Below are positions 1 to 6,914 of a stretch of DNA of 7,670 nt, piece after piece. Below the pieces are notes generated by a model. The model made no database searches and had not been told where the DNA came from. It saw nothing but the letters and a program-made list of their open reading frames with translations. Source of the stretch: an uncultured Anaerocolumna sp. (lineage in GTDB: Bacteria; Bacillota; Clostridia; Lachnospirales; Lachnospiraceae). A program made the position numbers and the translations under genes. Position 1 is the first letter of the stretch. Every line of letters starts with the position of its first letter. The stretch lies in the NCBI GenBank assembly GCA_937901695.1, contig CALDJN010000043.1, positions 1 through 7,670 on the forward strand, in the 5' to 3' direction.

Positions 1-405
1 GCAGATGATTACATTACAAAGCCATTTAACATTCTGGAAGTAAAGGCACGTATCAAAGCGATTATGCGCCGTAGTTCCAAAAAGGAAGCTGAGTCTGCTG
101 CAGCAAAAGTTGTTATTCATGGCGGTCTTAAAATTGACTGCGAAAGCAGACGAGTTTATGTTAATAATAAAGAAGTGAATTTAACTGCTAAAGAATTCGA
201 TTTACTGGAATTATTAATATTCAATCCAAATAAAGTTTATAGCCGTGAGAATCTTCTCAACACTGTTTGGGGATACGATTACCCAGGTGATGTAAGAACT
301 GTTGACGTTCATGTACGTAGATTACGTGAAAAGATTGAAGATAATCCTAGTGAGCCAAAATATATACATACAAAATGGGGTGTCGGCTATTTTTTCCAAG
401 ATTAG
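1..405 (+). CDS. OmpR/PhoB-family response regulator, C-terminal part (5' end outside window)
   Basis: This is the DNA-binding output half of a two-component system. The reading frame is open from base 1, so the start lies upstream and only the last 134 residues are visible. The first residues (ADDYITKPF) are the end of a receiver domain, including the conserved Lys of the K-P-F motif near the phosphorylation pocket. The phospho-acceptor Asp is outside the window. After a short linker (SSKKEAESAAAK), residues about 38-134 form a winged-helix Trans_reg_C domain. Its family signatures are LTAKEFDLLELL, the recognition-helix segment DVRTVDVHVRRLREKI and the wing end KWGVGYFF. The stop (TAG, 403-405) lies within the likely start region of the histidine kinase, so the pair is probably translationally coupled. 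The family is clear; the target genes cannot be read from sequence. Autoregulation and control of the downstream lipoprotein and comEC genes are inferences from position. Confidence 0.95.
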   Translation, partial: ADDYITKPFNILEVKARIKAIMRRSSKKEAESAAAKVVIHGGLKIDCESRRVYVNNKEVNLTAKEFDLLELLIFNPNKVYSRENLLNTVWGYDYPGDVRTVDVHVRRLREKIEDNPSEPKYIHTKWGVGYFFQD

Positions 406-1822
406 ATCAAAATTATGGTTTTTAAGAAGTATGAGAATACAAAGTATCGCTATTGTATTCTTAGTTGGCATTATACCAATTCCGTTTGTATCCTGGAGTT
501 TGATACAGACTTATAATCAAAAGGCTGTAAATCAGAGAATCAGCGAATTACAAAGACAAGGTAATTCCTTGGCTAACCTGTTACAGACTACGGGATACTT
601 GTCTAATAAAGATATACCGGAGGTAAATTCAGAGATTTCACAGATTGCGGGTGTCTATGAAGGACGAATTATTATCGTCAATAACAATCTAAATATTATT
701 AAGGATACCTATGGATTGGAAGAAGGTAAAACTTTAATTGCAGAAGTTGTAATTAAAACTCTTAGAGGAACCACTACTCCTTTTCATAATAAGAACAAAA
801 ATTATATTGAGATGGCTATACCAATCACTCATAATACAACAAAAGAGATTATGGGTGTTATTGTGATGATTTTTTCTACGAAAAATATTGTAGCTATCTC
901 GGACATGCTTTCACAGAAAGCCATTATCATGTTCATAACTATGATTATACTTATATTTGTATTTGCATTTTTCTATAGCGCTGTTTTAACAAAGCCTTTA
1001 AAAAGATTAAGAAATGCAATTGGACATTTAACAGAAGGGTATATGGATGATGAAATCTCAATTAGTGGATTTCATGAAATTGACCTTATATCAAATTCAC
1101 TAAATCAAATGCTCTTAAAGATGAAAAACCTGGAAAAATCAAGACAAGAATTCGTTTCTAATGTGTCTCATGAGTTAAAGACTCCTTTAACTTCAGTTAA
1201 AGTTCTGGCAGATTCGTTGCTAATGCAAGAAAATGTGGCACCTGAATTATATCGTGAATTCTTAGTGGATATAGCAGAAGAAATTGAACGTGAAAATAAA
1301 ATCATCAATGATTTATTATCTTTAGTTAAATTAGATAAAACAGCCAGTGATATGAATATTGCCTCCACTAATATTAATGATTTATTAGAGTCTGTTTTAA
1401 AACGACTAAGACCAATTGCTAAGAAACGCAATATAGAGCTGGTATTTGAAAGCTTTCGTCCTGTTGTAGCAGAAGTAGATGAAGTAAAGCTATCTTTAGC
1501 AATATCTAATTTAATTGAAAATGCTATAAAATATAATGTTGAAGATGGCTGGGTTCGTGTATCCCTCAATGCTGACCATAAGTATTTTTACGTAAAAGTT
1601 GCAGATTCCGGAATTGGTATTCCAGAAGAAGCACAGGATTTTATATTTGATCGTTTCTATCGTGTAGACAAGGCACGTTCCAGAGGTACAGGAGGAACCG
1701 GCCTTGGTTTATCCATTACTAAGAATGCCATACACATGCACAAAGGCGCAATTAAAGTATATAGTAAGGAAAATGAAGGAACTACCTTTACCGTTCGTGT
1801 TCCAATCAATTATATTGTCTAA
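380..1822 (+). CDS. Membrane sensor histidine kinase (HAMP, HisKA, HATPase_c)
   Basis: This is the partner kinase of the upstream regulator: it senses an extracytoplasmic signal, autophosphorylates and passes phosphate to the regulator. Residues are numbered from GTG 380 (480 aa). Two membrane segments (about 22-42 and 181-203) flank an extracellular domain of about 135 residues whose RIIIVNNNLNIIKDT stretch suggests a PAS/Cache-like fold. HAMP is at about 204-256. The H-box SHELKTP has the phospho-acceptor His264 and an ExxT phosphatase motif. The ATPase domain has an N-box (NLIENAIKYN, about 377-386), G1 (DSGIGIP), F-box (FDRFYRVD) and G2 (GTGGTGLGLSI). All catalytic motifs are intact. The start is uncertain. 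GTG 380 keeps the basic KIRSKLWFLRSMR leader and overlaps the regulator by 26 bp, ATG 431 gives a 463-residue form, and TTG 302 or ATG 311 lie deep in the regulator gene. None has a convincing Shine-Dalgarno. It resembles PhoR/WalK/MtrB-type kinases, but the ligand is unknown. Confidence 0.93.
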   Translation: MSAIFSKIRSKLWFLRSMRIQSIAIVFLVGIIPIPFVSWSLIQTYNQKAVNQRISELQRQGNSLANLLQTTGYLSNKDIPEVNSEISQIAGVYEGRIIIVNNNLNIIKDTYGLEEGKTLIAEVVIKTLRGTTTPFHNKNKNYIEMAIPITHNTTKEIMGVIVMIFSTKNIVAISDMLSQKAIIMFITMIILIFVFAFFYSAVLTKPLKRLRNAIGHLTEGYMDDEISISGFHEIDLISNSLNQMLLKMKNLEKSRQEFVSNVSHELKTPLTSVKVLADSLLMQENVAPELYREFLVDIAEEIERENKIINDLLSLVKLDKTASDMNIASTNINDLLESVLKRLRPIAKKRNIELVFESFRPVVAEVDEVKLSLAISNLIENAIKYNVEDGWVRVSLNADHKYFYVKVADSGIGIPEEAQDFIFDRFYRVDKARSRGTGGTGLGLSITKNAIHMHKGAIKVYSKENEGTTFTVRVPINYIV

Positions 1823-1923
1823 CCTCGTCAGGGGGTTACGAGCAAGTAGCGTAAGCGGATAAACTTGCCTGTTGGCAAAACTTGCCTGTCGGCAAGTGGG
1901 AATATCCACTTTGACTTATTTAT
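1823..1923 (+). repeat. Hairpin-rich intergenic repeat element
   Basis: This non-coding stretch follows the kinase stop directly and is built from repeated and inverted copies of a GCAAGT/ACTTGC word. ACTTGCC occurs at 1863-1869 and 1880-1886, inside a direct repeat (AAACTTGCCTGT[T/C]GGCAA). Each copy can fold on itself: TTGCC/GGCAA with loop TGTT, and ACTTGCC/GGCAAGT (1880-1886 with 1891-1897) with loop TGTC. A further GCAAGT lies at 1842-1847. AGCGGATA (1854-1861) is nearly complementary to TATCCACT (1903-1910), which would close a larger outer stem. CTCGT/ACGAG near the left end can form another small stem. No T-tract follows, so it does not look like an intrinsic terminator. Its 3' part recurs at 5796-5827, which suggests a dispersed element such as a small non-autonomous repeat or an RNA-processing signal. 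The boundaries are approximate. Confidence 0.6.
1892..1923 (+). repeat. 32-bp dispersed repeat core, copy 1
   Basis: Copy 1 begins GCAAGTGGGAATATCC and ends TTTAT. It matches 5796-5827 at 28 of 32 positions in the same orientation. Both copies are intergenic, one upstream of the GerMN lipoprotein gene and one upstream of ddh. The TTGAC near the end resembles a -35 box, but no -10 box sits at the right distance in this copy. Confidence 0.65.
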
Positions 1924-2009
1924 TAAGGCGGTAGGGGTTATTTTGCAACAGCCCCGGCAGATTTTTGATAAAGCGTAAATCTGTAGTATTGGAAGAATGG
2001 AGGATTTTC

Positions 2010-2987
2010 ATGCAAAAGCGGTATAGAATCAACTGTAAAAGTATTTGGAAAACACTATGCATTTTCATGGTACTAATGATTCCTATTATTTTGGCAGGCT
2101 GTGCTAATAAAAATAATAAAAAAAATAGTAATGTACCGAAAGAAAACATCAAAAAAATATATTATATTGACACCAATGAAACAAAAATCGTCAGCCAGGA
2201 TTATACGCCGGTAAGCACAACAAAAGAAGATTTGGTTAAAGAATATCTTGAAGTATTAAACGAGGAACCCAAAGACATTACTATGAAAAAGGCTCTGCCA
2301 GATAATGTTCAGGTGGAGGATTTTTCCTTTAATGAAGATAGAAGATTAACACTTAATTTTGATTCGGATTATAAAAGTCTTACAGGAATATCGGAAGTAT
2401 TATGCCGTGCCACTATAGTAAAAACTTTAAGCCAGATTGAAGGTGTAGATTACATTGAATTCTATGTAAATGGACAACCTTTAATAGGACCTAATGAAAA
2501 ACCAATTGGTTTAATGGAAGGTTCCGATTTTATTGATAATACTAGAGCAGAAGATGTATATTTAACTATGTATTATGCCAATAAAAAAGGAAATGCTTTG
2601 GTTTCATCTAATTTGAAAATATCCTATGACGGTAATCGTTCCATAGAACAATTAATTGTTCAACAACTGATATCAGGTCCAGGAGTCATTGAGGGACCAA
2701 TTGACGAAGAAATGAAGAAAAGTATTCCGGATGGTACCGAATTAAACAAGATAACTACAAAAGACGGAATCTGCTATGTGGACTTTAATGATAAATTCAT
2801 GGCACATATTCCGGAAGTAAACGATGAAGTGATTATTTACTCAGTGGTAAACTCCCTTGTAGAATTATCCAGTATCAATAAAGTAAAGTTTACAATTAAT
2901 GGGGAAACAAAGAAGAATTATGGGGACAAAATCCCATTTGATGGTTTATTTGAAAGAAACTTAGAAATAGTAGAAGGCAGCAAATAA
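2010..2987 (+). CDS. GerMN-domain lipoprotein (LpqB/GerM-like)
   Basis: This is a predicted membrane-anchored extracytoplasmic lipoprotein of 325 residues. ATG 2010 is chosen because GGAGG (1999-2003) lies six bases upstream; an in-frame TTG at 1965 has no such site. The N-terminus has a basic region (KRYRINCK), a hydrophobic core (LCIFMVLMIPIIL) and a lipobox LAGC with the lipidated Cys at 31, followed by an Asn/Lys-rich tether. Two GerMN-type units follow, at about 47-158 and 183-309. Each has the family pattern of a helix (TTKEDLVKEYLEVL; SIEQLIVQQLISGP), a strand such as LTLNFD or CYVDFN, a second helix and a closing xVxFxxNG strand (YIEFYVNGQPL; VKFTINGE). GerM in Bacillus acts in sporulation and germination, and actinobacterial LpqB carries one GerMN domain and works with the MtrAB two-component system. 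Its place after a kinase suggests an accessory or sensor-modulating role. That role is inferred; the precise function is unknown. Confidence 0.85.
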   Translation: MQKRYRINCKSIWKTLCIFMVLMIPIILAGCANKNNKKNSNVPKENIKKIYYIDTNETKIVSQDYTPVSTTKEDLVKEYLEVLNEEPKDITMKKALPDNVQVEDFSFNEDRRLTLNFDSDYKSLTGISEVLCRATIVKTLSQIEGVDYIEFYVNGQPLIGPNEKPIGLMEGSDFIDNTRAEDVYLTMYYANKKGNALVSSNLKISYDGNRSIEQLIVQQLISGPGVIEGPIDEEMKKSIPDGTELNKITTKDGICYVDFNDKFMAHIPEVNDEVIIYSVVNSLVELSSINKVKFTINGETKKNYGDKIPFDGLFERNLEIVEGSK

Positions 2988-2994
2988 AGGGGAG
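2986..2994 (+). promoter_or_regulatory. Ribosome binding site that favours the TTG start of comEC
   Basis: The purine run AAAGGGGAG overlaps the lipoprotein stop codon. Its GGAG part (2991-2994) touches the in-frame ATG at 2995 with no spacer, but lies six bases before the in-frame TTG at 3001. If AAAGG (2986-2990) pairs with 16S rRNA instead, ATG 2995 would have a four-base spacer. The usual spacing rule therefore favours TTG 3001. The two forms differ by only two residues. Confidence 0.5.
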
Positions 2995-3000
2995 ATGCAT

Positions 3001-5583
3001 TTGAATATAAGGAGACCACTTGTGTGGCTGCTGGCTTCCTATATGGCTGGAATTGCACTATATAGGGTCAGCAGCTTATCTATATACATAATAGCTATAG
3101 TATTATGTTCTTCAGTTTTATGGTGGTTGTTACTGTCAAAGTATAAAAGAAGAGAAAAACTTCTTAATTATGGATTCCTTTTAGGATTTCCTTTCCTTTT
3201 TATCCTAGGGTACAGTTTTATGAACCATCAGATAGAGCCAAATGAAATGGATCAGGTATTTGCAGGTAAAATACAGGGAACTTTGTATGGAAAGCTGCAA
3301 ATGATTGAGGAAAAGGGAAATTATGTTGTATTAACATTAGCGGATAATGCAATTGAACTTGATTCTGACCATATAAAAAAGAACTTTCCTGAGGAATCAA
3401 CAAAGCAGGAAAAACAGTCTAAAGATAATATTAAAACAAGATACCATAGTAACAAAATAAAAATCTACACATCTAATAATGACGATTTTAAAATCGGCAA
3501 TCTCTTATTTGTATCTGGCAAAATAGAAAAATTTCAAAAAGCATCAAACCCCGGACAATTTAATGAATATAAATATAATAAGATTCAAAGGATTGATTAT
3601 AAGGTAAAAGCAGACAGTATAAAAATAATTGATAATGAATATTCCTGGTTTTTACAATCTTTATATAATATAAAAAATAAAATGATTCAAGTATATGGGA
3701 AGATTCTCCCCCAAAAAGACGCAGGACTGGTATCTGCCATGATTTTGGGAGATACTTCTAGCTTGGATAAGGATATAAAAAATTTATATAAAGAAAGTGG
3801 AATATCTCATATTCTAGCTATATCCGGGCTTCATGTATCCTTAATAGGAATGACTTTGTTTCATTTATTGCGCAAATTGCGGATTCCTAACTTTATGGCA
3901 GCAGTATTATTTATCTTTCTTCTATTTTCTTATGGAATTCTGACTAATTTTAGTGTTTCCACCAATCGGGCAGTGGTAATGCTGGTGGTATTTATATGTG
4001 GTGGAGTTATTGGAAGAACGTATGATTTGCTTTCCGCCACTTCATTTAGTGCATTAATCATATTAGTACAATCGCCGATGGAAATCTATAATGTTGGTTT
4101 CTTATTGTCTTTTAGTGCAATCTTAGGCATAGCACTTATATACCCAATATTTAAAAATGTGTTATGGAAAGAGAATAAGTTAATGGAAGCCTTTCTGCTG
4201 ACATTAAGTATTCAAATTATGACCTTGCCAATTATGTTGTATTACTTTTATGAATTTCCGCTTTATTCAGTAATAATCAATCTTATTCTTTTACCCTTGT
4301 CATCCTTGATTATATTAGGCGCTCTAATAGCAGGTCTGATAGGCTGTATATTTATCCCCTTAGGGTTATTTACCATTGGAGGAGCTCACTATATCCTTAA
4401 TTTTTATGAGATAGTATGCCGCTTTGGAGAAAAGTTACCGGGCAGAATTGTATTAGTTGGAAGACCGGATTTATGGCTCCTTATTTCCTACTATTGCATT
4501 TTACTTATATGGATATTTCTAAATTATGAGTTAATACGAAAAAAATCGATTATACTGCTGTCGTTTCTATTCATAGTATTTGCAAAACCTAAAAATGTAG
4601 ATTTAGAAGTGATATTTTTGGACGTAGGACAGGGTGATTGCACATTTATGAAAAGCCCCAAAGGTATCACTTATTTAATTGATGGGGGAAGTTTGGACGT
4701 AAAAGAAGTAGGAAAGTATAGAATAGAGCCTTTTTTGAAATCCAAGGGGATATGGAAACTAGACTATGTTGTATTAACTCATCTGGATTCAGACCATATG
4801 TCAGGGGTAATGGAAATGATTCAAGGGAATAATACCAATGTTAATCAAGAAAATAATGCCAATGGTAATCAAGAAAATAATACCAATGGTAATCAAGGGA
4901 ATAATACCAAGGGTACTTATGAAGGGAATATAGTAATTGGCCATTTAATACTGCCTCATGTACAGGAGAAAAATCAGGATTATATGAATATTGTTACAAT
5001 GGCAGAAAGTAAAGGAATTGAAGTTTTGTACATGGAAAAAGGGGATGTTATAAAAGAGGATATTATAAAAGAGGATATTATAAAAGAGGATATTATAAAA
5101 GAGAATCATCTTACTATAACCTGCTTAAATCCTTCGGCAACCGCATTACATGCAGATAATGCTTCTTCGATAGTCTTAAGTGTTAATTATGGTGATTTTG
5201 ATTTACTGCTTACTGGTGATTTAGAGGGAGAAGGAGAAAGGCAGGTATGGAATATCTTACATAATGCTGCATTGCTGCTATCAGAAGAGGATAGGTCTTC
5301 TGATAACGTCTTAAGTGAACCCATAGAAGCAGCGAAAGGCTATGATGTCTTAAAGGTAGCGCATCATGGCTCAAAGAATTCAACTTCTGAAGATTTCCTG
5401 TCTATTATTAAGCCGGAGTATTCTATTATATCCTATGGTTATGGCAATCGGTATGGGCATCCACATGAACAATTGATAGAACGCTTGCTAAATGTAAATA
5501 GTAAAATCCTAAGAACTTCGGAAAAGGGGGCAATATCATTGAAAATAAATGAGGAAATGATACTGGTGGAATGTTTTAATTAA
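3001..5583 (+). CDS. comEC: ComEC/Rec2-family DNA internalisation channel
   Basis: ComEC is the polytopic inner-membrane channel that carries single-stranded DNA into the cytoplasm during natural transformation. Numbering is from TTG 3001 (860 aa; ATG 2995 gives 862), longer than the roughly 780 residues of Bacillus ComEC. Order: N-terminal membrane segments (about 8-75), a soluble OB-fold-like DUF4131 region (about 85-210) ending in the family-typical SNPGQFNEYKY, and a Competence domain (about 240-515) with the signature SHILAISGLHVSLIG and several membrane helices. A metallo-beta-lactamase-like domain follows from about 535 with LDVGQGD (540-546), HLDSDH (594-599), TGD (738-740), AHHGS (787-791) and GHPH (819-822). 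These metal-binding motifs look intact, so an active nuclease-like domain is possible. The extra length comes from two in-frame tandem repeats (609-638 and 682-701) and a long polar linker before AHHGS. The gene starts 13 bp after the lipoprotein stop, so the two are co-transcribed. Whether the organism is transformable is unknown. Confidence 0.95.
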   Translation: MNIRRPLVWLLASYMAGIALYRVSSLSIYIIAIVLCSSVLWWLLLSKYKRREKLLNYGFLLGFPFLFILGYSFMNHQIEPNEMDQVFAGKIQGTLYGKLQMIEEKGNYVVLTLADNAIELDSDHIKKNFPEESTKQEKQSKDNIKTRYHSNKIKIYTSNNDDFKIGNLLFVSGKIEKFQKASNPGQFNEYKYNKIQRIDYKVKADSIKIIDNEYSWFLQSLYNIKNKMIQVYGKILPQKDAGLVSAMILGDTSSLDKDIKNLYKESGISHILAISGLHVSLIGMTLFHLLRKLRIPNFMAAVLFIFLLFSYGILTNFSVSTNRAVVMLVVFICGGVIGRTYDLLSATSFSALIILVQSPMEIYNVGFLLSFSAILGIALIYPIFKNVLWKENKLMEAFLLTLSIQIMTLPIMLYYFYEFPLYSVIINLILLPLSSLIILGALIAGLIGCIFIPLGLFTIGGAHYILNFYEIVCRFGEKLPGRIVLVGRPDLWLLISYYCILLIWIFLNYELIRKKSIILLSFLFIVFAKPKNVDLEVIFLDVGQGDCTFMKSPKGITYLIDGGSLDVKEVGKYRIEPFLKSKGIWKLDYVVLTHLDSDHMSGVMEMIQGNNTNVNQENNANGNQENNTNGNQGNNTKGTYEGNIVIGHLILPHVQEKNQDYMNIVTMAESKGIEVLYMEKGDVIKEDIIKEDIIKEDIIKENHLTITCLNPSATALHADNASSIVLSVNYGDFDLLLTGDLEGEGERQVWNILHNAALLLSEEDRSSDNVLSEPIEAAKGYDVLKVAHHGSKNSTSEDFLSIIKPEYSIISYGYGNRYGHPHEQLIERLLNVNSKILRTSEKGAISLKINEEMILVECFN
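4825..4914 (+). repeat. 24-bp in-frame tandem repeat in comEC (3.75 units, Asn-rich)
   Basis: Units lie at 4825-4848, 4849-4872 and 4873-4896, with a partial unit at 4897-4914. Each encodes a variant of (G/E)NN(T/A)N(G/V)NQ, and the units differ at only a few bases. The array sits just after the HLDSDH motif of the metallo-beta-lactamase-like domain, probably in a surface loop. The unit is a multiple of three, so copy-number change would lengthen or shorten the loop without breaking the frame. Confidence 0.95.
5044..5103 (+). repeat. 15-bp in-frame tandem repeat in comEC (4 units, DIIKE)
   Basis: There are four head-to-tail copies of GATATTATAAAAGAG. Copies 2-4 (5059-5103) are identical, and copy 1 (5044-5058) differs by one base (GTT for ATT). 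It encodes DVIKE followed by three DIIKE, a charged amphipathic stretch within the metallo-beta-lactamase-like domain. Near-perfect identity suggests recent expansion by slippage. Confidence 0.97.
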
Positions 5584-5896
5584 GCTGAAGATAACGCCAT
5601 ATTAAAAATGCATTGGGATTTAAAAAGTTTAATATCAAATCGTAAACTTAGTATATCCAAGGGTGAAATAAAAGTAGAGAAAACTGCTGAGATATGGTAA
5701 AATTACATTCAGTAAAGAAACAATAGTAAAAATTCAGACAGGAAAACTGAGGCTGCCTAATCTTTACTAATAAAACATAGACAAGCATCTACAGAGCAAG
5801 TGTGAATATCCGCTTTGACATGTTTATACAAATGAAAAAAGCAGATAATATAGATATAGATAAAAATAGTTAAGCAAATACAAAGGTGGTATAATA
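5584..5896 (+). other. Intergenic region between comEC and ddh
   Basis: I see no supported gene in these 313 bp. There is no clear rho-independent terminator after comEC. The best inverted repeat is AGTAAAGA/TCTTTACT (5711-5718 with 5761-5768), an 8-bp stem around a 42-base loop with no T-tract. The second copy of the 32-bp repeat lies at 5796-5827 and contains a perfect TTGACA (5815-5820). The nearest -10-like hexamer, GATAAT (5844-5849), is 23 bases away, too far for a standard promoter. The AAGGTGG ribosome binding site of ddh is at 5882-5888. A promoter for ddh is expected here, but I cannot place it with confidence. Confidence 0.6.
5796..5827 (+). repeat. 32-bp dispersed repeat core, copy 2
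   Basis: This copy begins GCAAGTGTGAATATCC and matches 1892-1923 at 28 of 32 bases in the same orientation. The flanking hairpins of copy 1 are not present here, so this is a shorter or decayed version. It contains TTGACA at 5815-5820. Its TATCCGCT is exactly complementary to the AGCGGATA found upstream of copy 1 (1854-1861), which supports a shared ancestral element. Confidence 0.65.
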
Positions 5897-6886
5897 ATGC
5901 AAAAAATTAGAATTGGAATTGTAGGCTATGGAAATTTAGGGAAAAGCGCAGAGCTTGGAATCAGACAAAATGAAGATATGGAACTGGTGGGTATCTTTAC
6001 AAGACGTGATCCATCTTCTATTAAAGTAGTAACACAAGGTGTGAAAGCTTACCATATTGATGAAGCAAAGAATATGACCAATCAAATTGATGTTATGATA
6101 TTGTGCGGAGGCAGTATGTCTGACCTGCCAAAGCAGGGGCCAGAATTTGCCCATTACTTTAATACAGTAGATGGATTTGATACTCATGCTAAAATACCGG
6201 AATACTATGCAGAAGTGGAAAAAGCAGCAAAGGCGGGTAACCATGTATGCATTATCTCCAGTGGCTGGGACCCAGGAATGTTCTCCTTGAATCGTTTAAT
6301 GTCTAATGTAATTTTGCCAGAAGGAAATGATTATACATTTTGGGGAAAAGGCGTCAGCCAGGGCCATTCTGATGCAATTAGAAGAGTAGAAGGAGTAAAG
6401 GATGCAAAACAATATACTGTTCCAATTGAAAGTGCAATAGAGGCGGTGAGAAATGGAGAAAATCCTACCCTTACTCCAAGAGAAAAGCATCTTAGAGAGT
6501 GTTATGTTGTGGCAGAAGAAGGAGCAGATAGAGCTAAAATTGAAGAAACCATTAAGAACATGCCGAATTATTTTGCTGAATATAATACAATCGTGCATTT
6601 TATTTCAGAAGAAGAATTAGAGAAAAATCATAGTGGTATACCTCATGGAGGATTTGTCATCCGCAGTGGAAAAACCGGCATGAATAAGGAACATTCACAT
6701 ATTATAGAGTATAGTTTAAAACTGGATTCTAATCCAGAATTTACTGCTAACGTATTACTTGCATATGCAAGAGCAGCGTTTAGATTTCATAAGGAAGGAG
6801 TAAGTGGTGCAAAGAGCGTATTTGACATAGCTCCTGCATACCTTTCTATAAAATCAGGAGAAGAATTAAGAAAGACTTTATTATAA
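5897..6886 (+). CDS. ddh: meso-diaminopimelate D-dehydrogenase
   Basis: This enzyme (EC 1.4.1.16) reversibly converts L-tetrahydrodipicolinate, NH3 and NADPH to meso-diaminopimelate in one cytoplasmic step. It thus offers a short route to a lysine and peptidoglycan precursor. The 329-residue length fits the family (about 320-330). The N-terminal Rossmann domain shows GIVGYGNLGKSAE (7-19) and TRRDP with Arg36-Arg37, as expected for binding the 2'-phosphate of NADPH. CGGSMSDLP (about 70-78), TVDGFDTH (about 90-97) and SSGWDPGMFS (121-130) match the conserved cofactor and substrate loops. FWGKGVSQGHSDAIRRV (about 148-164), HGGFVIRSGKTG and LDSNPEFTA complete the dimerisation and substrate domain. 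ATG 5897 follows AAGGTGG with an eight-base spacer. The gene stands alone between two large gaps, with no other lysine gene nearby, so it is probably monocistronic. Nothing looks truncated or mutated. Confidence 0.96.
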   Translation: MQKIRIGIVGYGNLGKSAELGIRQNEDMELVGIFTRRDPSSIKVVTQGVKAYHIDEAKNMTNQIDVMILCGGSMSDLPKQGPEFAHYFNTVDGFDTHAKIPEYYAEVEKAAKAGNHVCIISSGWDPGMFSLNRLMSNVILPEGNDYTFWGKGVSQGHSDAIRRVEGVKDAKQYTVPIESAIEAVRNGENPTLTPREKHLRECYVVAEEGADRAKIEETIKNMPNYFAEYNTIVHFISEEELEKNHSGIPHGGFVIRSGKTGMNKEHSHIIEYSLKLDSNPEFTANVLLAYARAAFRFHKEGVSGAKSVFDIAPAYLSIKSGEELRKTLL

Positions 6887-6914
6887 TTGTATTATCGCTT
6901 GGTAAGGTTATAAA

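Noticed and set aside
1168..1569. Minus-strand open frame opposite the kinase gene
   Set aside because: It lies wholly opposite the catalytic core of an intact histidine kinase, has Ser/Thr-rich shadow composition and no recognisable domain.
1911..1940. TTGACT in the repeat as a promoter for the lipoprotein gene
   Set aside because: No -10-like hexamer lies 16-19 bases downstream; the region there is G-rich.
1934..1967. GGGG/CCCC hairpin followed by ATTTTTG as a terminator after the kinase
   Set aside because: The stem is only four pairs around a 14-base loop and the T-run is displaced by several bases, so the case is too weak.
1709..2152. Minus-strand frames across the kinase-lipoprotein junction
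   Set aside because: They overlap the conserved kinase C-terminus, the repeat element and the lipoprotein signal peptide, and show no protein family features.
5815..5849. TTGACA ... GATAAT as a ddh promoter
   Set aside because: The 23-base spacer is too long for a sigma-A promoter, and the TTGACA is part of a dispersed repeat.
5936..6598. Two minus-strand open frames opposite ddh
   Set aside because: They mirror conserved ddh coding sequence, are Cys/His/Phe-rich as antisense shadows often are, and have no supporting context.
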